From the NCBI GenBank assembly GCA_035546295.1, contig DATKBT010000109.1, positions 1-59,671 of the forward strand: 59,671 bases of DNA, written 5' to 3'. The notes below the pieces were generated by a model, which saw only the letters and a program-made list of their open reading frames with translations, was not told where the DNA came from and ran no database searches. Both the position numbers and the translations under genes were made by a program. Shown one piece after another: positions 28,043 through 35,538 of this stretch; the first letter of the stretch is position 1, and every line of letters starts with the position of its first letter. This stretch comes from DATKBT01 sp035546295 (GTDB lineage: Bacteria; Acidobacteriota; Thermoanaerobaculia; Multivoradales; Multivoraceae).

Positions 28043-30190
28043 TCAGATCCGCCAGCGCCCCCCGCGCCGGATCGTCGCCTCGTGGCTGTCGATGCTCGCC
28101 GGATCGTCGGCGCCGGATCGCTGCGGCGGGTACTCGCCGTCGGACTGCAGGACGCGGGTGTTGGCGGTGTCGGCGAGATGGCGGAAGAGGATGTCGTCGC
28201 GGAGCGCCGCGCGCAGCGTCGGATCCTCGACCTGGAACAGCACTTCGACGCGGTGGTCGAGGTTGCGCGGCATCAGGTCGGCGCTGCCGATCAGGATCTC
28301 CTCGTCGCCACCGTTCGAGAACCAGTAGATGCGGGTGTGCTCGAGGAATCGGCCGACCAGCGAGGTCACCCGCACGCTCTCGCTGAGACCGGCAACGCCG
28401 GGCCGAAGACAGCAGATCCCGCGCACCTGCAGGTCGATCCGCACCCCTGCCTGCGAGGCGCGGTAGAGGGCGTCGATGCAGGCCTTGTCGGCGAGAGAGT
28501 TCAGCTTGAACGCAAGGCGCCCCTGGCCCGTGTCGTGCTGGACGCGGATCTCGCGCTCGATGCGCTCGACGATCTGCTCGCGCATCTGTCCGGGAGCGAC
28601 CAGCAGCTTCTCGTAGTCGGTCTTCCTGGAGTAGCCGGTCAGCGCGTTGAACAGGTGGGCGACGTCGGCGGCCACCGCGCGATCCGCGGTGAAGTATCCG
28701 ATGTCGCTGTAGATCCGGGCGGTGATCGGGTTGTAGTTGCCGGTCGAGAGGTGCACGTAGGAGCGCACGCCGCCGGGCTCGCGCCGGATGACGAGCAGGA
28801 GCTTGGCGTGGGTCTTGAGCCCGAGCAGACCGTACGCGACGTGGACCCCGGCGTCCTCGAGCGACCGCGCCCAGACGATGTTGTTCTGCTCGTCGAAGCG
28901 TGCCTTGAGCTCGACCAGCACCGACACCTGCTTGCCGTTCTCGCGCGCCCGCCGCAGCGCCTCGACCACCGGCGATTGGGGGCCCACGCGATAGAGCGTC
29001 TGCTTGATCGCGACCACGTCGGGGTCGGCGGCGGCGACGTTCAGGAACTCGACCACCGTCGAGAACGAGTCGTACGGGTGATAGAGGAGAACGTCCCGGC
29101 GCGCGATCCGCGCCCACTGCGACTCCTCGGCGCTGGCCAGCGCGCGGACCACCGGCACGAACGGCGGATCTCGCAGCTCGGGGACGTTGAGCGAAGCGAT
29201 CTCGGACAGCCCCTGGAAGCCGAGCGGCCCAGGCGAGGCGTACACCTGGTAGGGCTGGACCTCGAGGTTGCGCAGCAGGATCTGTCGCATGCGCTCGGGC
29301 ATCGACTCGTCGATCTCGAGCCGCACCACGGAGCCGAAGTGTCGCTGGCCGACCACCTCGACCATGGCGGTGAGCAGGTCGGCGGCCTCGTCCTCCTCGA
29401 TCTCGAGGTCCGCGTCGCGGGTGACCCGGAAGGGGTGCGCCGAGACGATCTCGATGCCGGGAAACAGCAGGTCGAGGTTGGCGGCCACCACCTGCTCGAG
29501 CCAGACGAACCGTCGTCCGTCTCCCGGGTCGGTCAAGCCGCGCAGCGCGTCACGATCCTTCTTCTCGGCCGGGATCCGAACCAGACGCTCGATCGTCTGC
29601 GGCACCTTGACGCGGGCGAACGCCTCGGTCCCCGCCGGGTCGCGGGCCGTGATCGCCAGGTTGAGCGACAGGTTCGAGATGTGCGGAAAAGGGTGCCCCT
29701 GGTCGAACGCCAGCGGCGTGAGGATCGGGAAGATCTCGCTGCGGAAGTGTGCGCGGAGCCGGCGCTTCTCGTCGTTCTCGAGGTCTTCGTACTCGAGGAT
29801 GTCGATGCCGGCCTGTGCCAGCGAAGGCCGCAGATCGGAGTGCCAGCAGTCGCGCACCCGCCGGAGCTCCGGCAGCAGGTCGCTGCGGATCGCCGAGAGC
29901 TGCTCCTTCGGCGTCATCCCGTCCGGCGGGGCCTCGAGCACGCCCGCCGCGAGCTGATCGCGCAGCCCGGAAACGCGGATCATGAAGAACTCGTCGAGGT
30001 TGCCGCTGTAGATCGACAGGAACTTGACCCGCTCGAGCAGCGGATTGCAGCGATCCAGCGCCTCCTCGAGCACCCTGGTGTTGAACCGCAGCCAGCTCAG
30101 CTCGCGGTTGAGGTAGCGCTCGGGACTCGCCTCGCCGTGCGAATCCTCGAGCGGCGACGAGGCTTCGTTGGTTCTGGGCTCGGGTTCCAT
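28043..30190 (-). CDS. ppk1: Polyphosphate kinase 1
   Basis: A 715-residue enzyme forming polyphosphate from ATP reversibly. The N-domain begins 'YLNRELSWLRFNTRVLEEA', with 'YSGNLDEFFMIRVSGL'. The catalytic half has 'THAKLLLV' with the autophosphorylated His at residue 461 (codon 28808-28810), 'HLSTGNYNP', 'GICCLRPG' and 'SADLMPRNLDHRVEVLF'. Length matches typical PPK1 (about 690-720). ATG 30188-30190 is chosen because the conserved part begins about 25 residues later. It is divergent from sixA. Confidence 0.96.
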   Translation of the reverse strand: MEPEPRTNEASSPLEDSHGEASPERYLNRELSWLRFNTRVLEEALDRCNPLLERVKFLSIYSGNLDEFFMIRVSGLRDQLAAGVLEAPPDGMTPKEQLSAIRSDLLPELRRVRDCWHSDLRPSLAQAGIDILEYEDLENDEKRRLRAHFRSEIFPILTPLAFDQGHPFPHISNLSLNLAITARDPAGTEAFARVKVPQTIERLVRIPAEKKDRDALRGLTDPGDGRRFVWLEQVVAANLDLLFPGIEIVSAHPFRVTRDADLEIEEDEAADLLTAMVEVVGQRHFGSVVRLEIDESMPERMRQILLRNLEVQPYQVYASPGPLGFQGLSEIASLNVPELRDPPFVPVVRALASAEESQWARIARRDVLLYHPYDSFSTVVEFLNVAAADPDVVAIKQTLYRVGPQSPVVEALRRARENGKQVSVLVELKARFDEQNNIVWARSLEDAGVHVAYGLLGLKTHAKLLLVIRREPGGVRSYVHLSTGNYNPITARIYSDIGYFTADRAVAADVAHLFNALTGYSRKTDYEKLLVAPGQMREQIVERIEREIRVQHDTGQGRLAFKLNSLADKACIDALYRASQAGVRIDLQVRGICCLRPGVAGLSESVRVTSLVGRFLEHTRIYWFSNGGDEEILIGSADLMPRNLDHRVEVLFQVEDPTLRAALRDDILFRHLADTANTRVLQSDGEYPPQRSGADDPASIDSHEATIRRGGRWRI

Positions 30191-30312
30191 GAACAGTCGT
30201 GGTGAACGCGAAAGGTTAACAGCGGCGGCCTTCAAGATGATGAAGATTGCGCGCCGAGCTGGCCGGAGGCTGCGGCGCACGGTGGTACCGTGCCCTTTCC
30301 TGGGAGGTTTCG

Positions 30313-30819
30313 ATGAACGATCGCGAGCTGTACATCCTGCGTCACGGCAAGTCCGACTGGGAGACCACGGAGCGCGACCACGACCGCCCGCTCAAGACCC
30401 GCGGCGTCGAAGCGGCGAGGACCATCGGCCGTCTGCTCCAGGCCGCCGGGTGCGAGCCCGATCGCGTGATCACCTCCTCGGCGGTGCGGTCGCGCACCAC
30501 CGCCGAGCTGGCGGCCCAAGCGGGAGGCTTCGGGTGCGGCGTCGCAATCGACCCCCGGCTCTACGACGCATCTCTCGACACCTGGCTCGGAGTCGTGAGG
30601 GCGACCGACGACGGCGTCGTCCGCCTGCTCGTCGCCGGCCACGAGCCGACCTGCTCGGAGGCCATCGAGCACCTCACCGGCGCCGCGGTGGAGTTTCCCA
30701 CCGCGGCGTTGGCGCGGCTCGACATCGAGTCGTCGTGGCAGCGGCTCAATCCGCGCTCCACGCGCCTGGCCTGGCTGGTGACGCCGAAACTGATCCAGGC
30801 CATGGCCGGCGCCCCGTAG
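30313..30819 (+). CDS. sixA: SixA-type phosphohistidine phosphatase
   Basis: A 168-residue histidine-phosphatase-superfamily protein of the short SixA type. It starts with LYILRHGKSDWE (catalytic His in RHG) and has 'DRPLKTRG', 'SSAVRSRTTAE' and the second catalytic His in 'LVAGHEPT'. GGGAGG six bases before ATG 30313 fixes the start. SixA removes phosphate from protein histidines such as HPt domains. It is divergent from ppk1, an arrangement that hints at phosphate-related control, though no Pho box is evident. Confidence 0.9.
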   Translation: MNDRELYILRHGKSDWETTERDHDRPLKTRGVEAARTIGRLLQAAGCEPDRVITSSAVRSRTTAELAAQAGGFGCGVAIDPRLYDASLDTWLGVVRATDDGVVRLLVAGHEPTCSEAIEHLTGAAVEFPTAALARLDIESSWQRLNPRSTRLAWLVTPKLIQAMAGAP

Positions 30820-30846
30820 CGACCACTCCCTGCTGGCCGCCGCGAC

Positions 30847-33054
30847 CTACGAACACCGCCGTACGACCACGAAGGTGACGTCGTCGGTCGGCGCTCGGCC
30901 CCCCGTGATCGCCTCGAGCGCGCTGGTGAGCTCCAGCATCACGTCGTCGGCGCCGCGGTGCCCGATCGTACCGAACAGGTCGCGGACCGCCGCATAGCCG
31001 ATCGGCTCGCCCAGGGCGTCGGGGAGCTCGGCGAAGCCGTCGCTCATCAGCAGGACGCTCTCGCCCGGCGCGAGCTCGAACCGGGTCGCCGCGTACTCGG
31101 CGGCCTCCATCGCGCCCAGCGGCAGACCCGCGGTCGGCACCTCCTCGACCCTGTCCTCGACCCTGTCCTCGACCCTGGCGCCGCTCCCGTCGCGTTCCAA
31201 CCGGAAGACCAGCGGCGGCGGCATGCCCGCCGACGCCACCTCGACGCCGCTGCCCTCGAAGCGCGCGACCAGCAGCGCCATCGTCATGCGGTCGAGCGCC
31301 ATGCTCCGGATCGAGCGGTGGGCGGCGGTCAGGAAGCCGTCGGGGCGGGACTCGTGAACGCGCGAGGCGAACAGCGTCTTGATCACGGTCACCATCGTCC
31401 CCGCCCGAGCTCCGTGACCGGTGGCGTCGCCGATCGCCACGGTCAGGGCGCTGCCCTCCCCGGCGGCGCCGTTCTCCGCCGAGAAGAAGTCGTAGTAGTC
31501 CCCTCCGACCTCGGTCGCGGTCTTCATCAGCACGGCGACCTCGAAGCGCGGGTGCTCGGGCAGGCGATCGGGCAGCATCGAGAGCTGGAAGCGACGCGCC
31601 GCCTCGAGTTCCTCGCCGCGACGCGCATTCTCGGATTCGAGCAGCAGTCGCCGCATCTCCTGCTCGCGCTCGCGCCGCTCCTGGTCGAGCAGGCGTCCCT
31701 GGTTCTCCTCGAGCTGCGACGCCATGCGGTTGAAGGCTCCCGCCAGCAGGCCGAGCTCGTCACGCCCGCCGACGTGGGCGCGCGCCGCCAGGTCCCCGGA
31801 CGCGATCCGGTCGGCCTCGGTGGTCAGCCGCTTCAAGCCGCGGGTCAAGCGGGCGGAGAGCGGCAAGACGCCGATCAGAGCGAGCGAGATCATTCCCAGG
31901 CCGAGCAGGAAGTTGCGTCCGGTGGCCCGCTGCATCTCGGCCAGCGACTCGCGGATCGGCCGCGCGATGCCGAAGACCATCTCGGTCTCGGGATCCCGGC
32001 GAGTGGCCATGATCCAGCCGCCGCGCTCGCTGACCTCGCCGCTCTCGGCGATCACGGCCTCGAGCCGATCGAGATCGCCGTCTGCGACCTGGGCGAGTTG
32101 CTCGCGGTCCTCGTCCGAGATCACGTACAGCTCCCGGGTCGGGCCGAGCGCGAACGGCACCTCGCCCTTCTCCCGACGGGTGCGCGACAGCACGCGCCGG
32201 AAGAACTGCCGAAGGTCGATGTCGGCTTCGAGGCGCCCGAGCCCGCCGGCGACCACCGTGCTGAAGTCCTCCCCCAGGACCTTCTCGAGCTGCTGGCTGC
32301 GCGCCTCCAGTCGCCGCACCTCCACCTCGAGCGCTTCGGCGGCGACGGTCACATCGAGAGCCTCGTGGAGATCCACTGCCTCCCCCTCGCCGATGCGGTC
32401 GCGCTCCGCGCGGGCGCGCTCGGCGAGCGCACGTTGGGCTTCGAGCTGCCCGCGCAGCTTCATCAGCCGCTCGGCGAGGCGCTCGCTGGCGGCGCCGATC
32501 TGCTCGGCCTGGAGATCGATCGACAGCGGCCTTCCGCGCTCCCAGGTGAAGACGCGCGGCGCGTCCCCCGGCTCGGGGTGCCCGGGGTGGACCCGGACCC
32601 GGGGCAGCTCGGGGAGGGGAGCCGGCGGCGGCTTCCCGGTCGCCTCCGACTCCCACCGCGGCGGCGGCTCCGCTGCCCCCGAGGCCTCGGCCTGCGGCGC
32701 CTCGGCGACATCCGGGAGGGTGGGCACGACCTCGATCGAGCGCACCAGCTCGACGTCCTCCCCCATCGCCATCAGCGCCGACTCGATCGCCTTGCCGAAG
32801 GCGACGCTGTCCTCCCACTCCGCCTGCCAGGAGTCGAGAGACGGAGCGCTCTCGAGACGCGACCAGCCCCTGCGCAGATCCTGGCGGGCCTCGGCGATGT
32901 TGCGCTCGATCTCACCGGCGAGCTGGAGCGCCTCCTCCTCGACCACCCGCCGATAGGCGCGCTCGGAGGAGAGCTGGGCGTAGAGCACGATGCCGCTCAG
33001 CGGCAGGATCGCCAGCACCAGGAAGGCGAGGACGAGCTGGGTTCGGAGCTTCAC
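30847..33054 (-). CDS. Membrane SpoIIE/RsbU-type Ser/Thr phosphatase with HAMP domain
   Basis: About 735 residues. A first membrane helix (about 8-28), a long extracytoplasmic part with coiled coil, a second helix near 'LLGLGMISLALIGVLPLSA', a HAMP domain ('LTTEADRIASGDLAARA', 'DELGLLAGAFNRM') and a PP2C-type SpoIIE domain ('GGDYYDFF', 'IGDATGHGARAG', 'LLMSDGFAE'). The start is uncertain: GTG 33052-33054 just before the first helix lacks a ribosome site, and the frame stays open to 33468. It would dephosphorylate an anti-anti-sigma-like partner, none of which is encoded nearby. Confidence 0.87.
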   Translation of the reverse strand: MKLRTQLVLAFLVLAILPLSGIVLYAQLSSERAYRRVVEEEALQLAGEIERNIAEARQDLRRGWSRLESAPSLDSWQAEWEDSVAFGKAIESALMAMGEDVELVRSIEVVPTLPDVAEAPQAEASGAAEPPPRWESEATGKPPPAPLPELPRVRVHPGHPEPGDAPRVFTWERGRPLSIDLQAEQIGAASERLAERLMKLRGQLEAQRALAERARAERDRIGEGEAVDLHEALDVTVAAEALEVEVRRLEARSQQLEKVLGEDFSTVVAGGLGRLEADIDLRQFFRRVLSRTRREKGEVPFALGPTRELYVISDEDREQLAQVADGDLDRLEAVIAESGEVSERGGWIMATRRDPETEMVFGIARPIRESLAEMQRATGRNFLLGLGMISLALIGVLPLSARLTRGLKRLTTEADRIASGDLAARAHVGGRDELGLLAGAFNRMASQLEENQGRLLDQERREREQEMRRLLLESENARRGEELEAARRFQLSMLPDRLPEHPRFEVAVLMKTATEVGGDYYDFFSAENGAAGEGSALTVAIGDATGHGARAGTMVTVIKTLFASRVHESRPDGFLTAAHRSIRSMALDRMTMALLVARFEGSGVEVASAGMPPPLVFRLERDGSGARVEDRVEDRVEEVPTAGLPLGAMEAAEYAATRFELAPGESVLLMSDGFAELPDALGEPIGYAAVRDLFGTIGHRGADDVMLELTSALEAITGGRAPTDDVTFVVVRRCS
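31142..31177 (-). repeat. In-frame 12-bp triplicate in the phosphatase gene
   Basis: TCCTCGACCCTG (plus-strand reading) occurs three times head-to-tail. On the coding strand it gives RVEDRVEDRVEEV, an acidic-basic insertion between two strands of the SpoIIE domain. The exact identity of the units points to recent slippage. Confidence 0.75.
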
Positions 33055-33188
33055 TTCGGAGAGAGGGGTGCGGTTCGTCAACGGCGATCGGGGCGCGCGC
33101 TCGCGAACCGGACCCGGCGGCGGGTCCGCCTGTATGAACGCACCAGTTGGTGCTTTGTTTCCGTGCCGAAGGCAGCGGTGCGGGCGCG

Positions 33189-33647
33189 TCAGATCGCCCG
33201 GCCGAGACTCGCCTCCGCCGCGCCGCGAGCCTCCAGGACCTCGAGCAGCACCTCGGGACGCACGGCCTCGAAAGATTCGCTCGGCGGACGCGCCAGGAGC
33301 ACGGGATCGAGCGTCGCCACGACCGCCTCGCCGGCAGCCGCGGCTGCGGCGAGCGCCGGCTCCTCGCAGTCCTGTCCAGTGCCGTCTCCGGGTGCGTCGA
33401 CCAGGGTGGCGAGGACACCCAGGGCGACCACCCATCGCTCCACCTCGGCGGCATCGAGATCGAGGCACGCGAGCACCTTGGGGTCGGTCGCCGCCAGATG
33501 GATCTCCTCGAGCAGAGCCTCGGTCGACACCAGCTCGAACTCCCGCAGCTCCAGGAAGCGCCGGACCAACGAGCCCGCGGGCCCCTGCGGGCGCAGCAGA
33601 GCGTCGACCGCCACAGTGGCGTCGAACACGATGGGCGTGGCCTTCAA
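33189..33647 (-). CDS. PIN-domain protein (VapC-like toxin)
   Basis: A 152-residue PIN-domain protein: 'IVFDATVAVDALLRP' (first acidic residue), 'FELVSTEALLEEIH' and 'AVVATLDPVLL' (last acidic cluster). It is probably an RNase toxin. TTG 33645-33647 has GGAG six bases upstream. It follows the antitoxin-like gene by 28 bp on the same strand, the usual order of antitoxin then toxin. The third acidic position is less clear (QDCEEPALAAA), so activity is likely but unproven. Confidence 0.78.
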   Translation of the reverse strand: MKATPIVFDATVAVDALLRPQGPAGSLVRRFLELREFELVSTEALLEEIHLAATDPKVLACLDLDAAEVERWVVALGVLATLVDAPGDGTGQDCEEPALAAAAAAGEAVVATLDPVLLARPPSESFEAVRPEVLLEVLEARGAAEASLGRAI

Positions 33648-33675
33648 GTCAGCTCCGCCGGGCGCCGCACAGGCC

Positions 33676-33945
33676 CTACGAGCGCCGGCGCGCCCGCCCC
33701 TTCGCGTCGCGCGCCAGGGCCTCGGCCTGCTTGAGAGTCAGGCGGCGGGCGTGACGGTCGAGCTGGCGCTCGAGCTCGAGCTCGGCGGCACGCTGGAGCT
33801 GCTCGTACTGGGCGAAGGGCACGATCGCGGCCAGCGGTTTGCCGCGGCGCTCGATCACGAACTGCTCTCGCCGATCGACCACGCGATCGAGCAGATCGCC
33901 GAGGCGCTGTCGGACGTCGCCGGTCTTGATTCTCTCGCTCGACAT
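33676..33945 (-). CDS. Phd/YefM-type antitoxin
   Basis: An 89-residue protein with the Phd/YefM N-terminal fold: 'RIKTGDVRQRLGDLLDRVV', then 'EQFVIERRGKPLAAIVPFAQYEQL'. A basic helical C-terminus would wrap the toxin. ATG 33943-33945 was chosen; the frame is open to 34008 but lacks conserved sequence there. It would bind its own promoter and neutralise the PIN protein. No operator palindrome could be identified. Confidence 0.82.
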   Translation of the reverse strand: MSSERIKTGDVRQRLGDLLDRVVDRREQFVIERRGKPLAAIVPFAQYEQLQRAAELELERQLDRHARRLTLKQAEALARDAKGRARRRS

Positions 33946-34141
33946 GGGAATCGCTCGGGACTCTGAGGGCCGCTCTCGGGCGGCGTCTCCGGTGCGGCTC
34001 GCCCGCATCGCCCGGCCCCGATCCGGGCTGAGCCGAAGAGGCTAAGTATAGCAGGGCGAAGCGGTTGAGGATAGGTCCTCGGCGCCCGGACGACGGCAGA
34101 GCCTGCGCACGGCCCCGACCGACCGATCACGGCCCTGGGCG

Positions 34142-34963
34142 TCAATCCGTCGACCGCGAGCGCGGCTGGCGCACCGCAACGCCGTCCTTCCTGCGGCCCG
34201 CCAGAGCCGACACGACGCCATGCAGGGTGCGCACCTCGTGACGGCGCAGCCGGGTGCGGGCGAGCATCGCCCTCAGGTTCTGGACCATGCCCGCCCGCTT
34301 CTCGGGAATCCGGAAGAACTCCGCTGCGTCCAGCTCCTGCTCCAGGTGCTCGAAGAAGTTGTGCAGCTCGCCGGCGGCGGCCAGCTCGTCCTCCCCCTTC
34401 TCGTCCTCCCTGTTCTCGTCCTCCCCGTTCTCAGAGCGCACCCTGTCCACGCCGGCGGCGCAGCCGGCGCCGGTCGCCTGAAACCACCGGTAGGCGAGCA
34501 GCAGCACCGCCTGGGCCAGGTTGAGCGAAGGGAGCTCCGGGTTGAGCGGGATCTCGACGATCGCGTGGCACAGCACCACGTCGTCGTTGTGCAGACCGGT
34601 GCGCTCCGGGCCGAACAGCAGGCCTCCCTGCGCGGGCGCCGCCAGCAGGTCCGCGATCGCCTCGTCCGGACCGACCACCGGCATCAGCAGCTCCCGCAAC
34701 CGGGCGGTCGTGGCGAGCAGCGGGGACAGGTCGGCGACGGCGTCCTCGGTCCGATCGAACAGTCGGGCGCACTCGATCACGCGCACCGAGGCTCCGGTCG
34801 CCGCAGCCTGCGCCCTCTCGTTCGGCCAGCCGTCGCGCGGGCGCACCAGGCGCAGGTCGTCGAGGCCGCAGTTGAGCATCGCTCGCGCGCACGCTCCGAT
34901 GTTCTCTCCGAGCTGCGGCTCGACCAGGATCACCGCGGGAGGAGCCGGCGACCTACCGCTCAC
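34142..34963 (-). CDS. trmJ: tRNA (cytidine/uridine-2'-O-)-methyltransferase TrmJ-like
   Basis: A 273-residue SPOUT methyltransferase. It begins 'VILVEPQLGENIGACARAM' (motif 1) and has 'LLFGPERTGLHNDD' (motif 2) and 'IPLNPELPSLNLAQAVLLLAY' (motif 3 and knot), followed by the TrmJ C-terminal extension ('FFEHLEQELDAAEFFR'). It would methylate ribose 32 of tRNAs with SAM. The linker contains an acidic 15-bp repeat insertion. GTG 34961-34963 overlaps the sigma stop (GTGA), so a tRNA modification gene is translationally coupled to a kinase-sigma unit, which is unusual. Confidence 0.88.
   Translation of the reverse strand: MSGRSPAPPAVILVEPQLGENIGACARAMLNCGLDDLRLVRPRDGWPNERAQAAATGASVRVIECARLFDRTEDAVADLSPLLATTARLRELLMPVVGPDEAIADLLAAPAQGGLLFGPERTGLHNDDVVLCHAIVEIPLNPELPSLNLAQAVLLLAYRWFQATGAGCAAGVDRVRSENGEDENREDEKGEDELAAAGELHNFFEHLEQELDAAEFFRIPEKRAGMVQNLRAMLARTRLRRHEVRTLHGVVSALAGRRKDGVAVRQPRSRSTD
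34385..34429 (-). repeat. In-frame 15-bp triplicate in trmJ
   Basis: CTCGTCCTCCCCCTT, CTCGTCCTCCCTGTT and CTCGTCCTCCCCGTT (plus-strand reading) are consecutive. On the coding strand they give ENGED-ENRED-EKGED, an acidic linker between the SPOUT domain and the C-terminal helices. Confidence 0.75.
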
Positions 34964-35538
34964 GACGACGAGCTCTCATCGAGCGCGCCGAGCGAGTGGT
35001 GCAACCAGGCCTTGGCGAACCGGACCCGCCGCTCGACGGTGGCCCGCGACAGCCCGACCACCTCCCCGATCTCCTGCGCCGTGAGCCCGCCGAAGTACTG
35101 GAGCTCCACGATCCGCGCGCTCTCCTCGTCCTGCTCCGCGAGCCGCTCGAGGGCCCGGTCGAGGTCGAGCAGGTCGACCTCTGCCGGCTCGTCCGTCGAG
35201 TGCTGCTCGGCCAGCGTCACCCGGATTCCTCCGGAGCGCTTCCTGCGCCGCCGTCCGCGCTCGTGGTCGATCAGCAGCCGGCGCATCGTCCGCGCTGCCA
35301 CCGCCAGGAAGTGCGCGCGGTCCTGCCACTCCACGTCCATTCCGACCAGTCGCAGGTAGGCTTCGTGGACCACGGCGGTCGGCTGCAGGGTGTGGCCCGG
35401 CCTTTCACCGCCCATGAATCGGCTTGCGAGCCGCTTCATCTCGTCGTAGACCAGCGGCAGGAGGTGGCCGAGGGCTTCCTCGTCGCCGCTCCGCCAGGCG
35501 TGCAGGAGCTCCGTGGCGCGGGTCGGCTCCGCGCTCAT
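34960..35538 (-). CDS. ECF-type RNA polymerase sigma factor (TIGR02999-like), unit 2
   Basis: A 192-residue sigma factor. Region 2 has 'LLPLVYDEMKRLASRFM', 'LQPTAVVHEAYLRLVG' and 'RAHFLAVAARTMRRLLIDH'. Region 4 has 'ARIVELQYFGGLTAQE' and the helix-turn-helix 'IGEVVGLSRATVERRVRFA'. ATG 35536-35538 overlaps the kinase stop (ATGA). Residues 52-55 are Q-P-T-A at the place of the acidic DAED motif. It is paralogous in layout to the factor at 4993 but clearly diverged, so the two units are old relatives rather than a recent duplication. Confidence 0.9.
   Translation of the reverse strand: MSAEPTRATELLHAWRSGDEEALGHLLPLVYDEMKRLASRFMGGERPGHTLQPTAVVHEAYLRLVGMDVEWQDRAHFLAVAARTMRRLLIDHERGRRRRKRSGGIRVTLAEQHSTDEPAEVDLLDLDRALERLAEQDEESARIVELQYFGGLTAQEIGEVVGLSRATVERRVRFAKAWLHHSLGALDESSSS

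Noticed and set aside
28082..30205. 707-codon open frame opposite ppk1
   Set aside because: Antisense shadow of a clearly recognised gene. Such long empty-of-motif frames occur opposite nearly every gene in this GC-rich window and are repetitive in Arg/Ala/Gly/Val.
30191..30312. Pho box between ppk1 and sixA
   Set aside because: No pair of direct repeats resembling a PhoB site could be found in the 122-bp divergent region.
34385..34429. CRISPR or regulatory array
   Set aside because: The repeat is in frame inside trmJ, has 15-bp units without spacers, and encodes an acidic linker. No CRISPR array or cas gene was seen anywhere in the window.
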